64,000 nt of DNA from Kibdelosporangium aridum (GCF_900176515.1 NZ_FWXV01000002.1:434001-498000), one strand, 5' to 3'. Counted from the stretch's first letter, positions 53,054 through 62,735 are shown. The notes: a model not told the origin generated them from the letters alone. Program-made: numbers and translations.

Positions 53054-53235
53054 CGCGATGGCGCATGCCCAGCGGGACTTGCTGCCGCGATGACCCGTGC
53101 CCTGCGGCACTTGCTGCCGCGACGACCCGCGCCCAGCAGGACTTGCTACCGCGATAACCCGCGCCCAGCAGGACTTGCTACCGCGATAACCCGCGCCCAG
53201 CAGGACTTGCTGCCGCGATGACCCATGCCCAGCGG
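53054..53235. repeat. Minisatellite, 32-base unit, about 5.7 copies
   Basis: Units start at 53054, 53086, 53118, 53150, 53182 and a partial one at 53214. Copies 4 and 5 are almost identical and the outer copies diverge. The unit length is not a multiple of three and there is no matching protein repeat, so it is non-coding. It sits between the convergent acidic-protein gene and add. Confidence 0.85.
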
Positions 53236-53283
53236 CGGCGGACGGCCTGGGGCGAGCCCCAAAGTGGTGCCGCGGCGCCGCAC

Positions 53284-54408
53284 TCAAGCCTGGGCGTCCC
53301 GCTCCGAAGGGTGTTGCTCACCTTCGGCCAGCAACCCCGCGTAGCCCGGCTTGATCACCTTGTTGATCAGGTCGAGGCGGTCGTCGAAGCTGATGAACGC
53401 GGACTTCATGGCGTTCACCGTGAACCACCGCAAGTCCGCCCAGCCGTAGCCGAAGGCGTCGACCAGCGCGGCCATCTCGCTCGACACCGTGCATCCGCTC
53501 ATCAACCGGTTGTCTGTGTTCACTGTCACGCGGAAGCGCAGCTTGGTGAGCAGGCCGATGGGGTGCTCGGCGATCGAGTTCGCCGCGCCCGTCTGGAGGT
53601 TGGACGACGGGCACATCTCCAGCGGGATCCGGCGGTCGCGCACGTAGCTGGCCAGCCTGCCCAGGTGTGCCGTGCCGTCCGGGTCGATCTTGATGTCGTC
53701 CATGATCCGCACGCCGTGGCCGAGCCGCTCGGCGCCGCAGTGCTGGATCGCCTCCCAGATCGACGGCAGGCCGAAGGACTCGCCCGCGTGGATCGTGAAA
53801 TGTGCGTTCTGCTGGCGCAAATACTCGAAGGCGTCCAGGTTGCGGGTCGGCGGGAACCCGGCTTCCGGCCCGGCGATGTCGAAGCCGACCACGCCGTGGT
53901 CGCGGTAACGCACCGCCAGCTCGGCGATCTCCGCGGACCGGGCGTTCTGCCGCATCGCGCACAGCAACGTGCCGATCCTGATCTTGCCGCCGGTCAGCCG
54001 CTCGCCCTCGCGGAAGCCTGCTTCGACCGCCTGCACGATCTGGTCGAGGCTCAGGCCCTTCTCTGTGAACAGCTCGGGCGCGTAGCGGACTTCCGCGTAG
54101 ACCACGCCGTCGTCCGCCAGGTCTTGTGCACATTCGGATGCCACCCGAACGAGTGCATCCTCACTCTGCATCACCCCGCACGTGTGCGCGAAGGTCTCCA
54201 GGTAGCGCTCGAGCGTTCCCGCGTTCGCCGCTTCGGTGAACCACTGGCCGAGCTCGGCCTCGTCGGTTGTGGGAAGATCGACATAGCCTGAGGCGTCGGC
54301 GAGTTCGATCACCGTGCGAGGTCGGAGGCCGCCGTCGAGATGATCGTGCAGCAACACTTTGGGGGCACGCCGGATCGCCTCGTGGGTAACCGGGTTCGGG
54401 TTCGACAT
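53284..54408 (-). CDS. add: Adenosine deaminase
   Basis: Hydrolytic deamination of (deoxy)adenosine to (deoxy)inosine, feeding PNP; 374 residues. Zinc ligands and catalytic residues: HDHLDG (residues 21-26), IHAGESFG (His and Glu), RLGHGVRI, and the Asp in [14 protein letters not shown] 54408 begins [26 protein letters not shown] as in actinobacterial Add. It is near deoA and cdd but separated by a divergent unrelated gene. Confidence 0.95.
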   Translation of the reverse strand: MSNPNPVTHEAIRRAPKVLLHDHLDGGLRPRTVIELADASGYVDLPTTDEAELGQWFTEAANAGTLERYLETFAHTCGVMQSEDALVRVASECAQDLADDGVVYAEVRYAPELFTEKGLSLDQIVQAVEAGFREGERLTGGKIRIGTLLCAMRQNARSAEIAELAVRYRDHGVVGFDIAGPEAGFPPTRNLDAFEYLRQQNAHFTIHAGESFGLPSIWEAIQHCGAERLGHGVRIMDDIKIDPDGTAHLGRLASYVRDRRIPLEMCPSSNLQTGAANSIAEHPIGLLTKLRFRVTVNTDNRLMSGCTVSSEMAALVDAFGYGWADLRWFTVNAMKSAFISFDDRLDLINKVIKPGYAGLLAEGEQHPSERDAQA

Positions 54409-54622
54409 GCATGTACGTTACCCGCCCCTCCCGTCACCCGATCGTGTCCAACCGTGCCCACGTACTGTGTCCACTCGGTCATCGCCCGCAACGGCGCATT
54501 ACCGCTGAACGGCCTAATCCGCCGAGATCAACTAACACGAAACTAACGGGTGGTGTATGGACGCGTTTTGGGACTGGCTAGGCTCCCCTGCGTCTCCCCT
54601 CCCCAGGACGAAGGTCACCTCC

Positions 54623-55927
54623 GTGAACGAGAACAACAACGCCACGGTGTCGTTCGACCGGATGCGCAATATGCTGACGCGCGCGGCCGAGATCCGTGAG
54701 AGCGAACAGCAGCAGGTGTTCGACGCACTGGACGAGATCCACGCGCGGCTGAGCCCGCTGGACTCGCTCGGTTCGGTGCGCAAGCGACTGTCCGAGCTCC
54801 CGGACCGCACCGAGGTCGGCGTGATCGCCGAGCGCCTGGACGAGGCGATGGCGAAACTCGAGGCCCAGGACACGGCCATCGCCAGCCTCGCGCGTGCGGT
54901 CGAGTCGATCGTCGACAAGCTGGCTACCCCCTTCGCTCAGCTCGACGGCCGCCTTGACGGCGTCGTCGGCAAGATGGAGGGCGTTGTCGGCCGGATGGAC
55001 GGTCTCGAGGACAAGCTGGCGAACATCCACCGGCGGATCGACTCCCTCGACGGGCACCTGGACAAGCAGGACGCCCGGATCGACACCCTGCCCGGCCAGG
55101 TCCACGTGCCGGTCAAGGAGCGCATCGACACCCTCGAAACCGCGCTGCGCGGCCGTCTCGACGAGGTCGACGAGGGCGTGCACGAGCACCTCGACGGCAC
55201 CAAGGACTCGCTGCACCGGCACGTCACCGAGGTCAACGACGGCATCACGCACAAGCTCGACGAGACCCGCGACAACCTCAACACGACGCGCGACTCGATC
55301 AGCTCCGCGGTCGCCGACTCGCGTGAGGTCATCACCTCCGCGGTGTCCGACTCCCGCGACGCGGTCACATCCGCTGTGTCCGACTCGCGTGAATCGCTGG
55401 TCAGCTCGCTCGGCGACACCCGCGACGGCATCACCCACTCCCTGGACGAGGCCCGCAACGCGCTCAACGCCGCGCTGGACGAGACCAAGGAGACGATGGA
55501 CGCCAGCGACCGGCTGGAAGCCCTCGCGCAGCGTCTCGAGCAGGCGCTCGGCCGTCTCGACGACATGGCCACCAGGCTGGACACCGTCGAGGACGGCTTC
55601 GCGGCCCGCCTCGGCGAACTCGGCGGCACGATCGAGCAGAGCCTGACGAAGGTCCAGGGCACTCTGGCCAACCAGCCGGACACCACCGTGGTGACCTCGC
55701 TGGTGAAGAAGAGCAACGAGGAGACCGAGCGCCGTATCGGTGGTCACCTCGACGAGGCCATGGCCACGTTCGCCGAGCTGATGATGGGCGGCGGCCCGGC
55801 GATGCCGGCGGCACCACCGTCAACCCTGCCCCGCCAGCAGCGCCGGGCGCGTGGCAGCAAGAAGGTCAACGGCGAGAAGCCGCGCATCGAAGAACTGGAA
55901 GAAGCCGACACCGGCGACGACAGCTGA
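54623..55927 (+). CDS. Long coiled-coil/amphipathic-helix protein with 11-residue repeats
   Basis: A 434-residue, highly helical acidic protein without signal peptide. Residues 227-292 consist of six consecutive 11-residue repeats of the type TSAVSDSRDAV, a period that builds right-handed or flat amphipathic helices as in apolipoproteins and LEA proteins. Leucine-rich coiled coils flank them. The C-terminus is short, with RQQRRARGSKK then an acidic end. GTG 54623 has GAAGGT upstream; an in-frame ATG at 54557 is possible. It may be a scaffold or membrane-surface protein; function unknown. Confidence 0.72.
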   Translation: MNENNNATVSFDRMRNMLTRAAEIRESEQQQVFDALDEIHARLSPLDSLGSVRKRLSELPDRTEVGVIAERLDEAMAKLEAQDTAIASLARAVESIVDKLATPFAQLDGRLDGVVGKMEGVVGRMDGLEDKLANIHRRIDSLDGHLDKQDARIDTLPGQVHVPVKERIDTLETALRGRLDEVDEGVHEHLDGTKDSLHRHVTEVNDGITHKLDETRDNLNTTRDSISSAVADSREVITSAVSDSRDAVTSAVSDSRESLVSSLGDTRDGITHSLDEARNALNAALDETKETMDASDRLEALAQRLEQALGRLDDMATRLDTVEDGFAARLGELGGTIEQSLTKVQGTLANQPDTTVVTSLVKKSNEETERRIGGHLDEAMATFAELMMGGGPAMPAAPPSTLPRQQRRARGSKKVNGEKPRIEELEEADTGDDS

Positions 55928-55932
55928 TTGCC

Positions 55933-55962
55933 AGAAGGGCCCCGGTTCGCCGGGGCCCTTCT
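55933..55962. terminator. Strong bidirectional terminator
   Basis: A 13-bp perfect stem (AGAAGGGCCCCGG and complement) closed by a UUCG tetraloop, six bases after the coiled-coil gene. It can also end the convergent deoA transcript. Confidence 0.85.
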
Positions 55963-55981
55963 TGTATTACCTGACCGTGCT

Positions 55982-57259
55982 TTACCTGACCGTGTCGATG
56001 AGCAGTTCCTGCTCGCTGGGCGCGTCGCCGATGGCGTACCCGCCCTGCAATGCCTCCAGTGCGGCCGCAACGGCGTCTGGCGTGTCCGTACGCAACTCGA
56101 GAAGCGGATCGCCCTGCGACACCCGATCGCCGGGCTTCGCGTGGCATATGACGCCAGCAGCGTGCTGCACGGCATCCTCCTTACGCGCCCGCCCCGCGCC
56201 CAACCGCCAAGCCGCGACACCCACCGCGTACGCGTCGAGCGTCTCCAGGACGCCCGATTCCTCAGCCGTAACAACGTGAACGTGTTTCGCCTTGGGTAGC
56301 GCGGCCTCCGGATCGCCGCCCTGAGCGCTGATCATGCGACACCAGGTCTCGTACGCGCCGCCGCTGGCCAGAACCTCGGCCGGATCTGTGTCGATCCCCG
56401 CCAGGGCAAGCATTTCCCGGGCAAGAGCAACAGTCAGGTCGATGATGTCCCTCGGCCCACCGCCCTTGAGAACTTCAACGGACTCCTCAACTTCAACGGA
56501 GTTACCGACCGTACGGCCGAGCGGAATCGACATGTCGGTGAGCAGGGCCGTGACCTTGCGGCCGTGCTGCTTGCCAATCCCCACAAGGGCTTCAGCCAAC
56601 GCGCGCGCTTGGTCGAGGTTCTTCATGAACGCGCCGGACCCGACCTTGACATCGAGCACGAGCGCCTCGGCGCCCTCGGCGATCTTCTTGCTCATGATCG
56701 AACTAGCGATCAACGGGATCGACTCGACGGTCGACGTGACGTCCCTGAGGGCGTAGAGTTTCTTGTCCGCGGGCGCCAGCCCCTCGGTCGCCGCGCAGAC
56801 CACAGCGCCGACATCGGCCAGCTGCCTGGCGATCTCGTCGGTGGACAGCTGTGCCCGCCACCCCGGGATCGACTCCAGCTTGTCCAGCGTGCCACCGGTG
56901 TGGCCGAGCCCACGCCCAGAAAGCTGCGGAACAGCGGCGCCGCACGCGGCGACCAAGGGCGCCAACGGAAGCGTGATCTTGTCACCGACCCCGCCGGTGG
57001 AATGCTTGTCCACAGTCGGCCGGTCGACCTTGAGGTCGAGCCGCTCACCCGAGTCGATCATCGCCTGGGTCAGCCGTGCGGCCTCGGCGGTGTCCATCCC
57101 GTTGAGGAAGATCGCCATGGCGAGCGCGGACATCTGCTCGTCGGCGACCACACCCCGCGTGTAGGCGTCAACCACCCAGTCGATCTGGTCGTCGGTCAGG
57201 CGGTGACCATCCCGCTTGGTTCGGATCACGTCCACAGCGGACAGTCGTTCTCGGCTCAT
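55982..57259 (-). CDS. deoA: Thymidine phosphorylase
   Basis: Phosphorolysis of thymidine/deoxyuridine to base and deoxyribose-1-phosphate; 425 residues, full length. DKHSTGGVGDK is the phosphate-binding signature, SGRGLGHTGGTLDKLE the nucleoside site, and LDVKVGSGAFMK the following conserved loop. Its product feeds pentose isomerisation and DeoC. It lies downstream of cdd-nup on the same strand, but over 1.1 kb with opposing small genes separates them, so it probably has its own promoter. Confidence 0.96.
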   Translation of the reverse strand: MSRERLSAVDVIRTKRDGHRLTDDQIDWVVDAYTRGVVADEQMSALAMAIFLNGMDTAEAARLTQAMIDSGERLDLKVDRPTVDKHSTGGVGDKITLPLAPLVAACGAAVPQLSGRGLGHTGGTLDKLESIPGWRAQLSTDEIARQLADVGAVVCAATEGLAPADKKLYALRDVTSTVESIPLIASSIMSKKIAEGAEALVLDVKVGSGAFMKNLDQARALAEALVGIGKQHGRKVTALLTDMSIPLGRTVGNSVEVEESVEVLKGGGPRDIIDLTVALAREMLALAGIDTDPAEVLASGGAYETWCRMISAQGGDPEAALPKAKHVHVVTAEESGVLETLDAYAVGVAAWRLGAGRARKEDAVQHAAGVICHAKPGDRVSQGDPLLELRTDTPDAVAAALEALQGGYAIGDAPSEQELLIDTVR

Positions 57260-57369
57260 GGCTTCAGCCTAAGCCACCACAAAAAGACCCGGCCCCGCAC
57301 AAGGCGAGAACCGGGTGGTATGGGTCCATGTTACGGCCAAGCGCCGCGTGCGCGCAACTCATGCCTGCT

Positions 57370-57828
57370 TCACCAGCCGGGTGGCTTCACAAAGGGACCC
57401 ACTGGATCAGGCAGTTGGTGCCGCCGGAAGTCCGATGGCCTGAGCCGGCGCCACCAGTGTCGTCCCGCACCGACGTCATTGTCATCCCTAAGATCCTGCG
57501 CCGTAGGTGCGGTGGTGGGGTTGATTGTCGCCACCGGTACAGACTGCCGGGCAGTCCGGAGTGGGAACTGAAGGTCACTGTCATTCGAAAAGACCATGGC
57601 GGCGTCGACACTGCCGGTCAACACGTCGATCAGGAGATGGCTGGCCACATTGACATCTGACCCCTTCTCCTCATACGTCGACACGGAGACGAGCAACTCG
57701 GGCGCACCATCCGCGCCCCGGATCTCTTCTGCGGGAAGCCAATCCGGAAGGTTCTCGATTCCTGGTGAAACGATTCGGCGCGGCGGCCGCTGAGATTCGT
57801 CAATCAGGATTCCGGTTTTCGGGCGCAT
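57370..57828 (-). pseudogene. NYN-domain (LabA/PIN-like) gene, N-terminally truncated
   Basis: A 152-codon frame carrying the C-terminal part of an NYN-domain nuclease: [18 protein letters not shown] and [15 protein letters not shown] are the acidic active-site motifs, and the end [24 protein letters not shown] is typical of a widespread actinobacterial protein. The first strand with the initial catalytic Asp (VDGYNLY type) is missing. An in-frame TGA lies three codons before ATG 57828, and the preceding sequence shows no trace of the lost part. So it is probably a decayed gene. Confidence 0.65.
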
Positions 57829-57901
57829 GCCCGATCACTTGCCGCGTTCGAACATAGGTGCACATCGCTCTAACGGGTTACGCTGGACGCGGGGTGGTCT
57901 G

Positions 57902-58408
57902 ATGGCTAACCGCGTTTTGTGGGTGGGACTGAGCGGCATCGCCGTGTTCGCGGTGACGATGACCGTGATCGAGATCGACGCGCAACGGCCAAAACCTGAG
58001 CCCACGGTCGAACTCGCTGAGGCGGAGGCCCTGTTCAACCGGGCGGTCCATTTGGTCGAGAACAAGCGGTTCGACGACTTCTGCCGGGAGATCGCCGATT
58101 GGCCGCAGTCCTGTGAACGTGATGTGGACTGGAATGCGAGCATCGGGTGGCGGCCGGGGCCGAAGCCGCCGCGCGTTGTCGGGGTGAAACATGGCGGGCA
58201 GGGGTTCCCGCCCGTCATGTTGAATCTCGTCGGCGAACGCGACGACGGCACCACCTACACCGCCAGTTTCGGCGTGCGCAAGACCTACGACGGACGGGTT
58301 GTCAGCTCATACCCCGTCTACTGGTCGGGCGTGGACTACATCGGCGCACCGGAGGCGTGCACCGAGCAACCGTGTCCGCCGATACCGGTGCCGCCGCCTA
58401 CTGGTTAG
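57902..58408 (+). CDS. Membrane-anchored hypothetical protein
   Basis: A 168-residue protein with one N-terminal membrane segment (VLWVGLSGIAVFAVTMTVIEI) and an external domain that contains CREIADWPQSC and ends EACTEQPCPPIPVP; four Cys could form two disulphides. The fold (helix, then twisted sheet with GTTYTASFGVRK) resembles small extracellular domains of lipoprotein-like actinobacterial proteins. I do not recognise it. The 3' end overlaps convergent cdd by four bases. Confidence 0.65.
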   Translation: MANRVLWVGLSGIAVFAVTMTVIEIDAQRPKPEPTVELAEAEALFNRAVHLVENKRFDDFCREIADWPQSCERDVDWNASIGWRPGPKPPRVVGVKHGGQGFPPVMLNLVGERDDGTTYTASFGVRKTYDGRVVSSYPVYWSGVDYIGAPEACTEQPCPPIPVPPPTG

Positions 58409-58794
58409 GCAGGCAGGTGTTCCGGGCCGAACGCGTCCGGGAGGACTTCGCTCATCGGGAGAATCCCGCGCGGAGTGTCCACAAGGCAGTCCGGGCCGCC
58501 GAATTCGTAGATGATCTGGCGGCATCGGCCGCACGGCATCAGCAGATCTCCTGTGCCGCTGCGGCATGCGACCGCCACGAATCGGCCGCCGCCGGTCATC
58601 CGCAACTGTCCGGCCATCGTGCACTCGGCGCACAAACCCAGGCCGTACGAGGCGTTTTCGACATTGCAGCCGGTCACCACGCGGCCGTCGGACACCAGCG
58701 CCGCGGCGCCGACCTGCAGACCGGAGTACGGGCAATATGCCTGGGCGGCGGCGGACACAGCCGCCGCCCTGAGCATCTCCCAATCTGGGGTCAC
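58405..58794 (-). CDS. cdd: Cytidine deaminase
   Basis: Deaminates cytidine and deoxycytidine to uridine forms; 129 residues. Zinc site: LCAECTMAG (Cys, catalytic Glu) and MPCGRCRQ. The substrate loop NVENASYG is conserved. GTG 58794 overlaps the nupC stop (GTGA), so it is the last gene of the nupABC-cdd operon and acts on imported nucleosides. Confidence 0.95.
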   Translation of the reverse strand: MTPDWEMLRAAAVSAAAQAYCPYSGLQVGAAALVSDGRVVTGCNVENASYGLGLCAECTMAGQLRMTGGGRFVAVACRSGTGDLLMPCGRCRQIIYEFGGPDCLVDTPRGILPMSEVLPDAFGPEHLPA

Positions 58795-60068
58795 GAACCC
58801 TGCCCTCGTCGATAGATGAAGCCGTCGGCCTGCGGCATACGCAGTCGTTGCGACGCGACCGCCAGCACGATCAGCGTCACGAAGTGCGGTGCGTACGGCG
58901 TCAGGTCACGTGGCAATTCGTCGACCGAGTAATAGATTGCGTACAACAGGCCTGCGGCCAGCACAGCCGCGCCCGCCGCGAACCACTTGCGGCGGAACAG
59001 TTGTACGACCACCACGACCACGAGCAACAACACCGCCGCGTAAAGCAGTGCCAGCACAGCGGGTCCACGTCCAGACAGCTGCAGACCGTCGGTGTAGCCG
59101 AACAATGCCGAGCCGCCCAGCAACCCGCCGGGCCGCCAGTTGCCGAAGATCATCGCGGCCAGGCCGATGTAACCGCGGCCGTTGGTCTGGTTCTCCAGGT
59201 AGTCCGCGCCGTCCTTCAGCAGCACCAGCGACGCACCGCCCATTCCGGCGAGGCCACCGGAGATCAGCACCGCGGTGTACTTGAAGGCGTACACGTTCAC
59301 ACCCAACGACTCCGCGGCCACCGGGTTCTCCCCGCAGGACCGCAGCCGCAGGCCGAACCTGGTGCGCCACAACAGGATGTAGCTGATCGGCACCAGCAGG
59401 ATCGCGATCATCGTCAGCGGCGCCACCTGGGTCATCAGACCACGCAGGATCCCCGCGACGTCCGAGATCCCGACGCGCTGCTCGGCTTCCAGCCCCGCCA
59501 GCCAGTTGGTGATCCCGGTCGCCGAGTACGTGTCGAACTTCGGCACCACCGGCGACTGCCGTGGGTTGCCCGACAACGGCTGGAAGACCAGGTGCGCCAA
59601 GTACTTCGTGACACCGAGACCCAGCAGGTTGATCGCCACACCGGACACGATGTGGTTCACGCCGAACGTCACGGTCGCGATCGCGTGCAGCAACCCACCG
59701 ACCGCGCCGAACAGGATCGCCACCAACAGGCCGACCCACACACCGCCGTAGTACGAACCCCAAGCCGCGCCCCAGGTTCCGAGGATCATCATGCCCTCGA
59801 GACCGATGTTCACGACACCCGCGCGCTCCGCCCACAGGCCACCCAGTGCGGCCAGCAGGATCGGCAACGCCAGCCGCAACGCGGTCTGGGTCGTGGTCGA
59901 CGACGTCAGGTCCACGTTTCCGGTCAGGAACGAAGCCGTTGACAGCACGGCGATCGCACCAACCGCCCACAGCACACCCATCAACCAGCCAGGTAGCTTG
60001 CGGCGCTTGGGCGGCTCCGCGACGTGTACGGGCCCGGCGACCGGGCTGTCCGCGATACCGGTGGCCAT
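58791..60068 (-). CDS. Nucleoside ABC transporter permease (NupC/YufQ type)
   Basis: A 425-residue permease of the BPD_transp_2 family, with about ten hydrophobic helices. GGLWAERAGVVNIGLEGMMILG is the typical family motif, and NPVAAESLGVNVYAFKYTAVL is the coupling-helix loop. Together with the next upstream gene it forms the membrane pore of a BMP-type nucleoside importer. Its ATG overlaps the preceding stop by one base (TGATG). Confidence 0.9.
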   Translation of the reverse strand: MATGIADSPVAGPVHVAEPPKRRKLPGWLMGVLWAVGAIAVLSTASFLTGNVDLTSSTTTQTALRLALPILLAALGGLWAERAGVVNIGLEGMMILGTWGAAWGSYYGGVWVGLLVAILFGAVGGLLHAIATVTFGVNHIVSGVAINLLGLGVTKYLAHLVFQPLSGNPRQSPVVPKFDTYSATGITNWLAGLEAEQRVGISDVAGILRGLMTQVAPLTMIAILLVPISYILLWRTRFGLRLRSCGENPVAAESLGVNVYAFKYTAVLISGGLAGMGGASLVLLKDGADYLENQTNGRGYIGLAAMIFGNWRPGGLLGGSALFGYTDGLQLSGRGPAVLALLYAAVLLLVVVVVVQLFRRKWFAAGAAVLAAGLLYAIYYSVDELPRDLTPYAPHFVTLIVLAVASQRLRMPQADGFIYRRGQGS

Positions 60069-61162
60069 CAGACACTCCCTCCGGCTGCGACGTCGCTCGT
60101 ATCCCGACCAAGTTGACGGCCGACACGGCGTTGCTCAGCCGCAAGCTCGACCCGGCGCACGATCTCGTACGCGATGACCACGGACAGCACGATCGCTCCC
60201 TGCATGATCGTCGTGATCTCCTGCGGCACACCGACGTTGTCCAGCGACACCGCGGACTTGTCGAGGAACGCCCACAACACGGCACCCAAGGCGATACCGC
60301 CCGGGTGGTTACGGCCGAGCAGCGCGACCGCGATACCCGCGAACCCGTAGCCCGCAGGCGAAGTCTGCAAGTACTCGTGGTCACGTCCGAGCAGTTCCGG
60401 CAGGGCCGTCAGACCAGCGACACCGCCGGACAACAGCATGGCCGTCAGGATCATCTTGCGGGCGTCGACACCACCGGCGGTCGCGGCGGTCGGCGACTCA
60501 CCGCTCGCCTTGAGCTCGAAGCCGAACCGGGTCCGGTTGAGCAGAACCCAGTAGCCGTAGCCGACCAACGCGGCGACGAACACGAACCCGAACAGGGTTC
60601 CGTTGTCGCCGAACGGAATTCCCGGCATCCAGCCGGACTCCGGGATCGGCTCGGTGGCGATGTTGTTGCCCACCTGCACACCGAACGCGTCCGTGCTGAC
60701 CAGGTAGGCGATCAGGCCGATCGCGATGGCGTTCAGCATGATCGTCGAGATGACCTCGGACACGCCCCGGTACACCTTCAGCAGCGCCGGGATCAGCGCG
60801 TAGAGCGCACCGGCCACGATCGCGACGATGATGATCACAAGGGTGTGGATGCCCGGCGGCAATGCGATCGCGCCACCGACGATCGCCGCGACCACCGCGG
60901 CGAACCGGTACTGGCCCTCGACACCGATGTTGAACAGGTTCATCTGGAAGCCGATCGCGACCGCCAGCCCGGCGAGGTAGTAGACCGCGCCGCTGTTGAG
61001 CGTGTCGACCGCGGTCGTGCCACGGAACAGCTGGCCGATCATCGCGCCGAACGCGTCGAGCGGGTTGTCCCCGGAGATCAGCAGCGCGACCGTGCACAAC
61101 AGCACCGAGAACACGATGGCCAACACAGGCGGCAAAAGCTTGCCGCGGAGCGTTGTCCTCAC
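60068..61162 (-). CDS. Nucleoside ABC transporter permease (NupB/YufP type)
   Basis: A 364-residue permease partner. MNLFNIGVEGQYRFAAVVAAI is the family motif and GESPTAATAGGVDARKMIL the cytoplasmic loop that contacts the ATPase. GTG 61162 overlaps the stop of the ATPase gene by four bases, which supports equal translation of the subunits. Confidence 0.9.
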   Translation of the reverse strand: MRTTLRGKLLPPVLAIVFSVLLCTVALLISGDNPLDAFGAMIGQLFRGTTAVDTLNSGAVYYLAGLAVAIGFQMNLFNIGVEGQYRFAAVVAAIVGGAIALPPGIHTLVIIIVAIVAGALYALIPALLKVYRGVSEVISTIMLNAIAIGLIAYLVSTDAFGVQVGNNIATEPIPESGWMPGIPFGDNGTLFGFVFVAALVGYGYWVLLNRTRFGFELKASGESPTAATAGGVDARKMILTAMLLSGGVAGLTALPELLGRDHEYLQTSPAGYGFAGIAVALLGRNHPGGIALGAVLWAFLDKSAVSLDNVGVPQEITTIMQGAIVLSVVIAYEIVRRVELAAEQRRVGRQLGRDTSDVAAGGSV

Positions 61163-62682
61163 TTGGTGGCCTCCTTTGGCGCGGAGCCAGTCATCGCACA
61201 GCCCAGATCCTCCGCTGTGACCGTCGCCGGGTCCTCTTCGGACACCAGACGGCCGCGCAGCATCACCACGATCCGGTCGGACAGTCCGATCAGCTCGTCG
61301 AGGTCCGCCGAGATCAGCAGCACCGCGAGGCCCGCGGCACGGGCCTGGCGGATGTGCTCCCAGATCAGCGCCTGCGCACCGACGTCCACACCACGCGTCG
61401 GGTGTGAGGCGATGAGCAGCTTCGGATCGCCCGACAGCTCCCGGCCGACGACCAGTTTCTGTTGATTACCACCCGAAAGCGCGGCCGCGGCGACATCGAT
61501 GCCCGGCGTGCGCACGTCGTACTGCTCGACGATGCGCTGGGTGTCCTTCTTGGCGCCCGCGATGTCCAGCCACTGTCCTTTGGAGACCGGTTCACGGGTC
61601 TGGTAGCCGAGCATCCGGTTGGCCCACAACGGTTGTGTCAGCAGCAGGCCGTGCCGGGTGCGGTCCTCCGCGATGTAGCCGATTCCGGCTTCGCGGCGGG
61701 CCAGCGTGCCCAGTTTGGTCAGATCCTTGCCGCTCAGGCTGATCGTGCCGGCGGTGCCCTTGCGCATCCCCATGATCGTCTCGACCAGTTCGGTCTGGCC
61801 GTTGCCCTCGACACCGGCGATGCCGAGCACCTCACCGGAGTGCACGACCAGGTCAATGTTGTCGAGGACGGCACGCGCCGACCCGGGCTCGGAGAGCCGC
61901 AGTCCGGCAACCTCCAGCACAGCCTTGTCCGTGACGGTCGATTCGCGGGTCTCCGGGCTGGGCAGCTCGCTGCCGACCATCATCTCGGCCAGCTGCCGTG
62001 AGCTGGTCGTCTTCGGGTCCGCGGTGCCGACCGTGGTGCCGCGGCGGATCACCGTGATCGAGTCGGCGATCGCCCGCACCTCGTCGAGCTTGTGCGAGAT
62101 GAAGATGAACGTGAACCCGTCGTCACGCATCTGCCGCACGGTCTCGAACAGGTCGTCGACCTCCTGCGGCACGAGCACGGCGGTCGGCTCGTCCAGGATC
62201 ACGATCTTGGCGCCGCGGTAGAGGACCTTGACGATCTCCACCCGCTGGCGGTCCGCGACACCGAGATACTCGAGCGCGATGTCCAAGTCGGCGTTCAGGC
62301 CGGTTCTCCTGGCCAGCTCGGCGACCTTCTTGCGGGCCTTCGGGCCGATGCCGTGCAGGCCTTCCGCGCCGAGCACGATGTTCTCGAGCACGCTCAGGTT
62401 GTCGGCGAGCATGAAGTGCTGGTGCACCATGCCGACGCCGACCTTGATGGCGTCCGACGGGTTGCGCAACCGCACCGGCTCGCCGTTCACCTTGATGGTG
62501 CCCTCGTCCGGCTGCAGCATCCCGTACAGGATCTTCATCAGCGTGGACTTGCCCGCGCCGTTCTCGCCGCAGACCGCGTGCACCTCACCGGTGCGTACTT
62601 TGAGGTGGATATCGCTGTTGGCGACCACCCCGGGGAATCGTTTGGTGATCCCCTCCAGCTCAACGGCCAGATCGTCAGCCAT
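61159..62682 (-). CDS. Nucleoside ABC transporter ATPase, two fused domains (NupA/YufO type)
   Basis: A 507-residue protein with two ATP-binding cassettes. The first has GENGAGKSTLMK and VILDEPTAVL; the second has GVEGNGQTELVE (degenerate Walker A) and the signature ALSGGNQQKLVVGRELS. This layout is typical of sugar/nucleoside importers where only one site is fully catalytic. GGGAGG lies five bases upstream of ATG 62682. A hairpin separates it from bmpA. Confidence 0.94.
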   Translation of the reverse strand: MADDLAVELEGITKRFPGVVANSDIHLKVRTGEVHAVCGENGAGKSTLMKILYGMLQPDEGTIKVNGEPVRLRNPSDAIKVGVGMVHQHFMLADNLSVLENIVLGAEGLHGIGPKARKKVAELARRTGLNADLDIALEYLGVADRQRVEIVKVLYRGAKIVILDEPTAVLVPQEVDDLFETVRQMRDDGFTFIFISHKLDEVRAIADSITVIRRGTTVGTADPKTTSSRQLAEMMVGSELPSPETRESTVTDKAVLEVAGLRLSEPGSARAVLDNIDLVVHSGEVLGIAGVEGNGQTELVETIMGMRKGTAGTISLSGKDLTKLGTLARREAGIGYIAEDRTRHGLLLTQPLWANRMLGYQTREPVSKGQWLDIAGAKKDTQRIVEQYDVRTPGIDVAAAALSGGNQQKLVVGRELSGDPKLLIASHPTRGVDVGAQALIWEHIRQARAAGLAVLLISADLDELIGLSDRIVVMLRGRLVSEEDPATVTAEDLGCAMTGSAPKEATK

Positions 62683-62706
62683 CTTCGCCTCCCGGAAACA
62701 CAGGCG

Positions 62707-62735
62707 TGGGGCCCGGAAGAGTCTCCCGGGCCCCA
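62707..62735 (-). terminator. Intercistronic hairpin between bmpA and the ATPase gene
   Basis: A 10-bp stem (TGGGGCCCGG and complement) with a 9-base loop in the 69-base gap. It has no T-tract, so it is more likely a partial terminator or an RNA-stabilising structure that keeps bmpA expression above that of the transporter. Confidence 0.6.

Noticed and set aside
53054..53235. CRISPR array
   Set aside because: The units are directly adjacent 32-base repeats without unique spacers, and no cas genes are present.
52589..53287. A minus-strand frame of 232 codons across the 32-base minisatellite
   Set aside because: The repeat unit is not a multiple of three, so the protein does not repeat, and the frame overlaps the acidic-protein gene.
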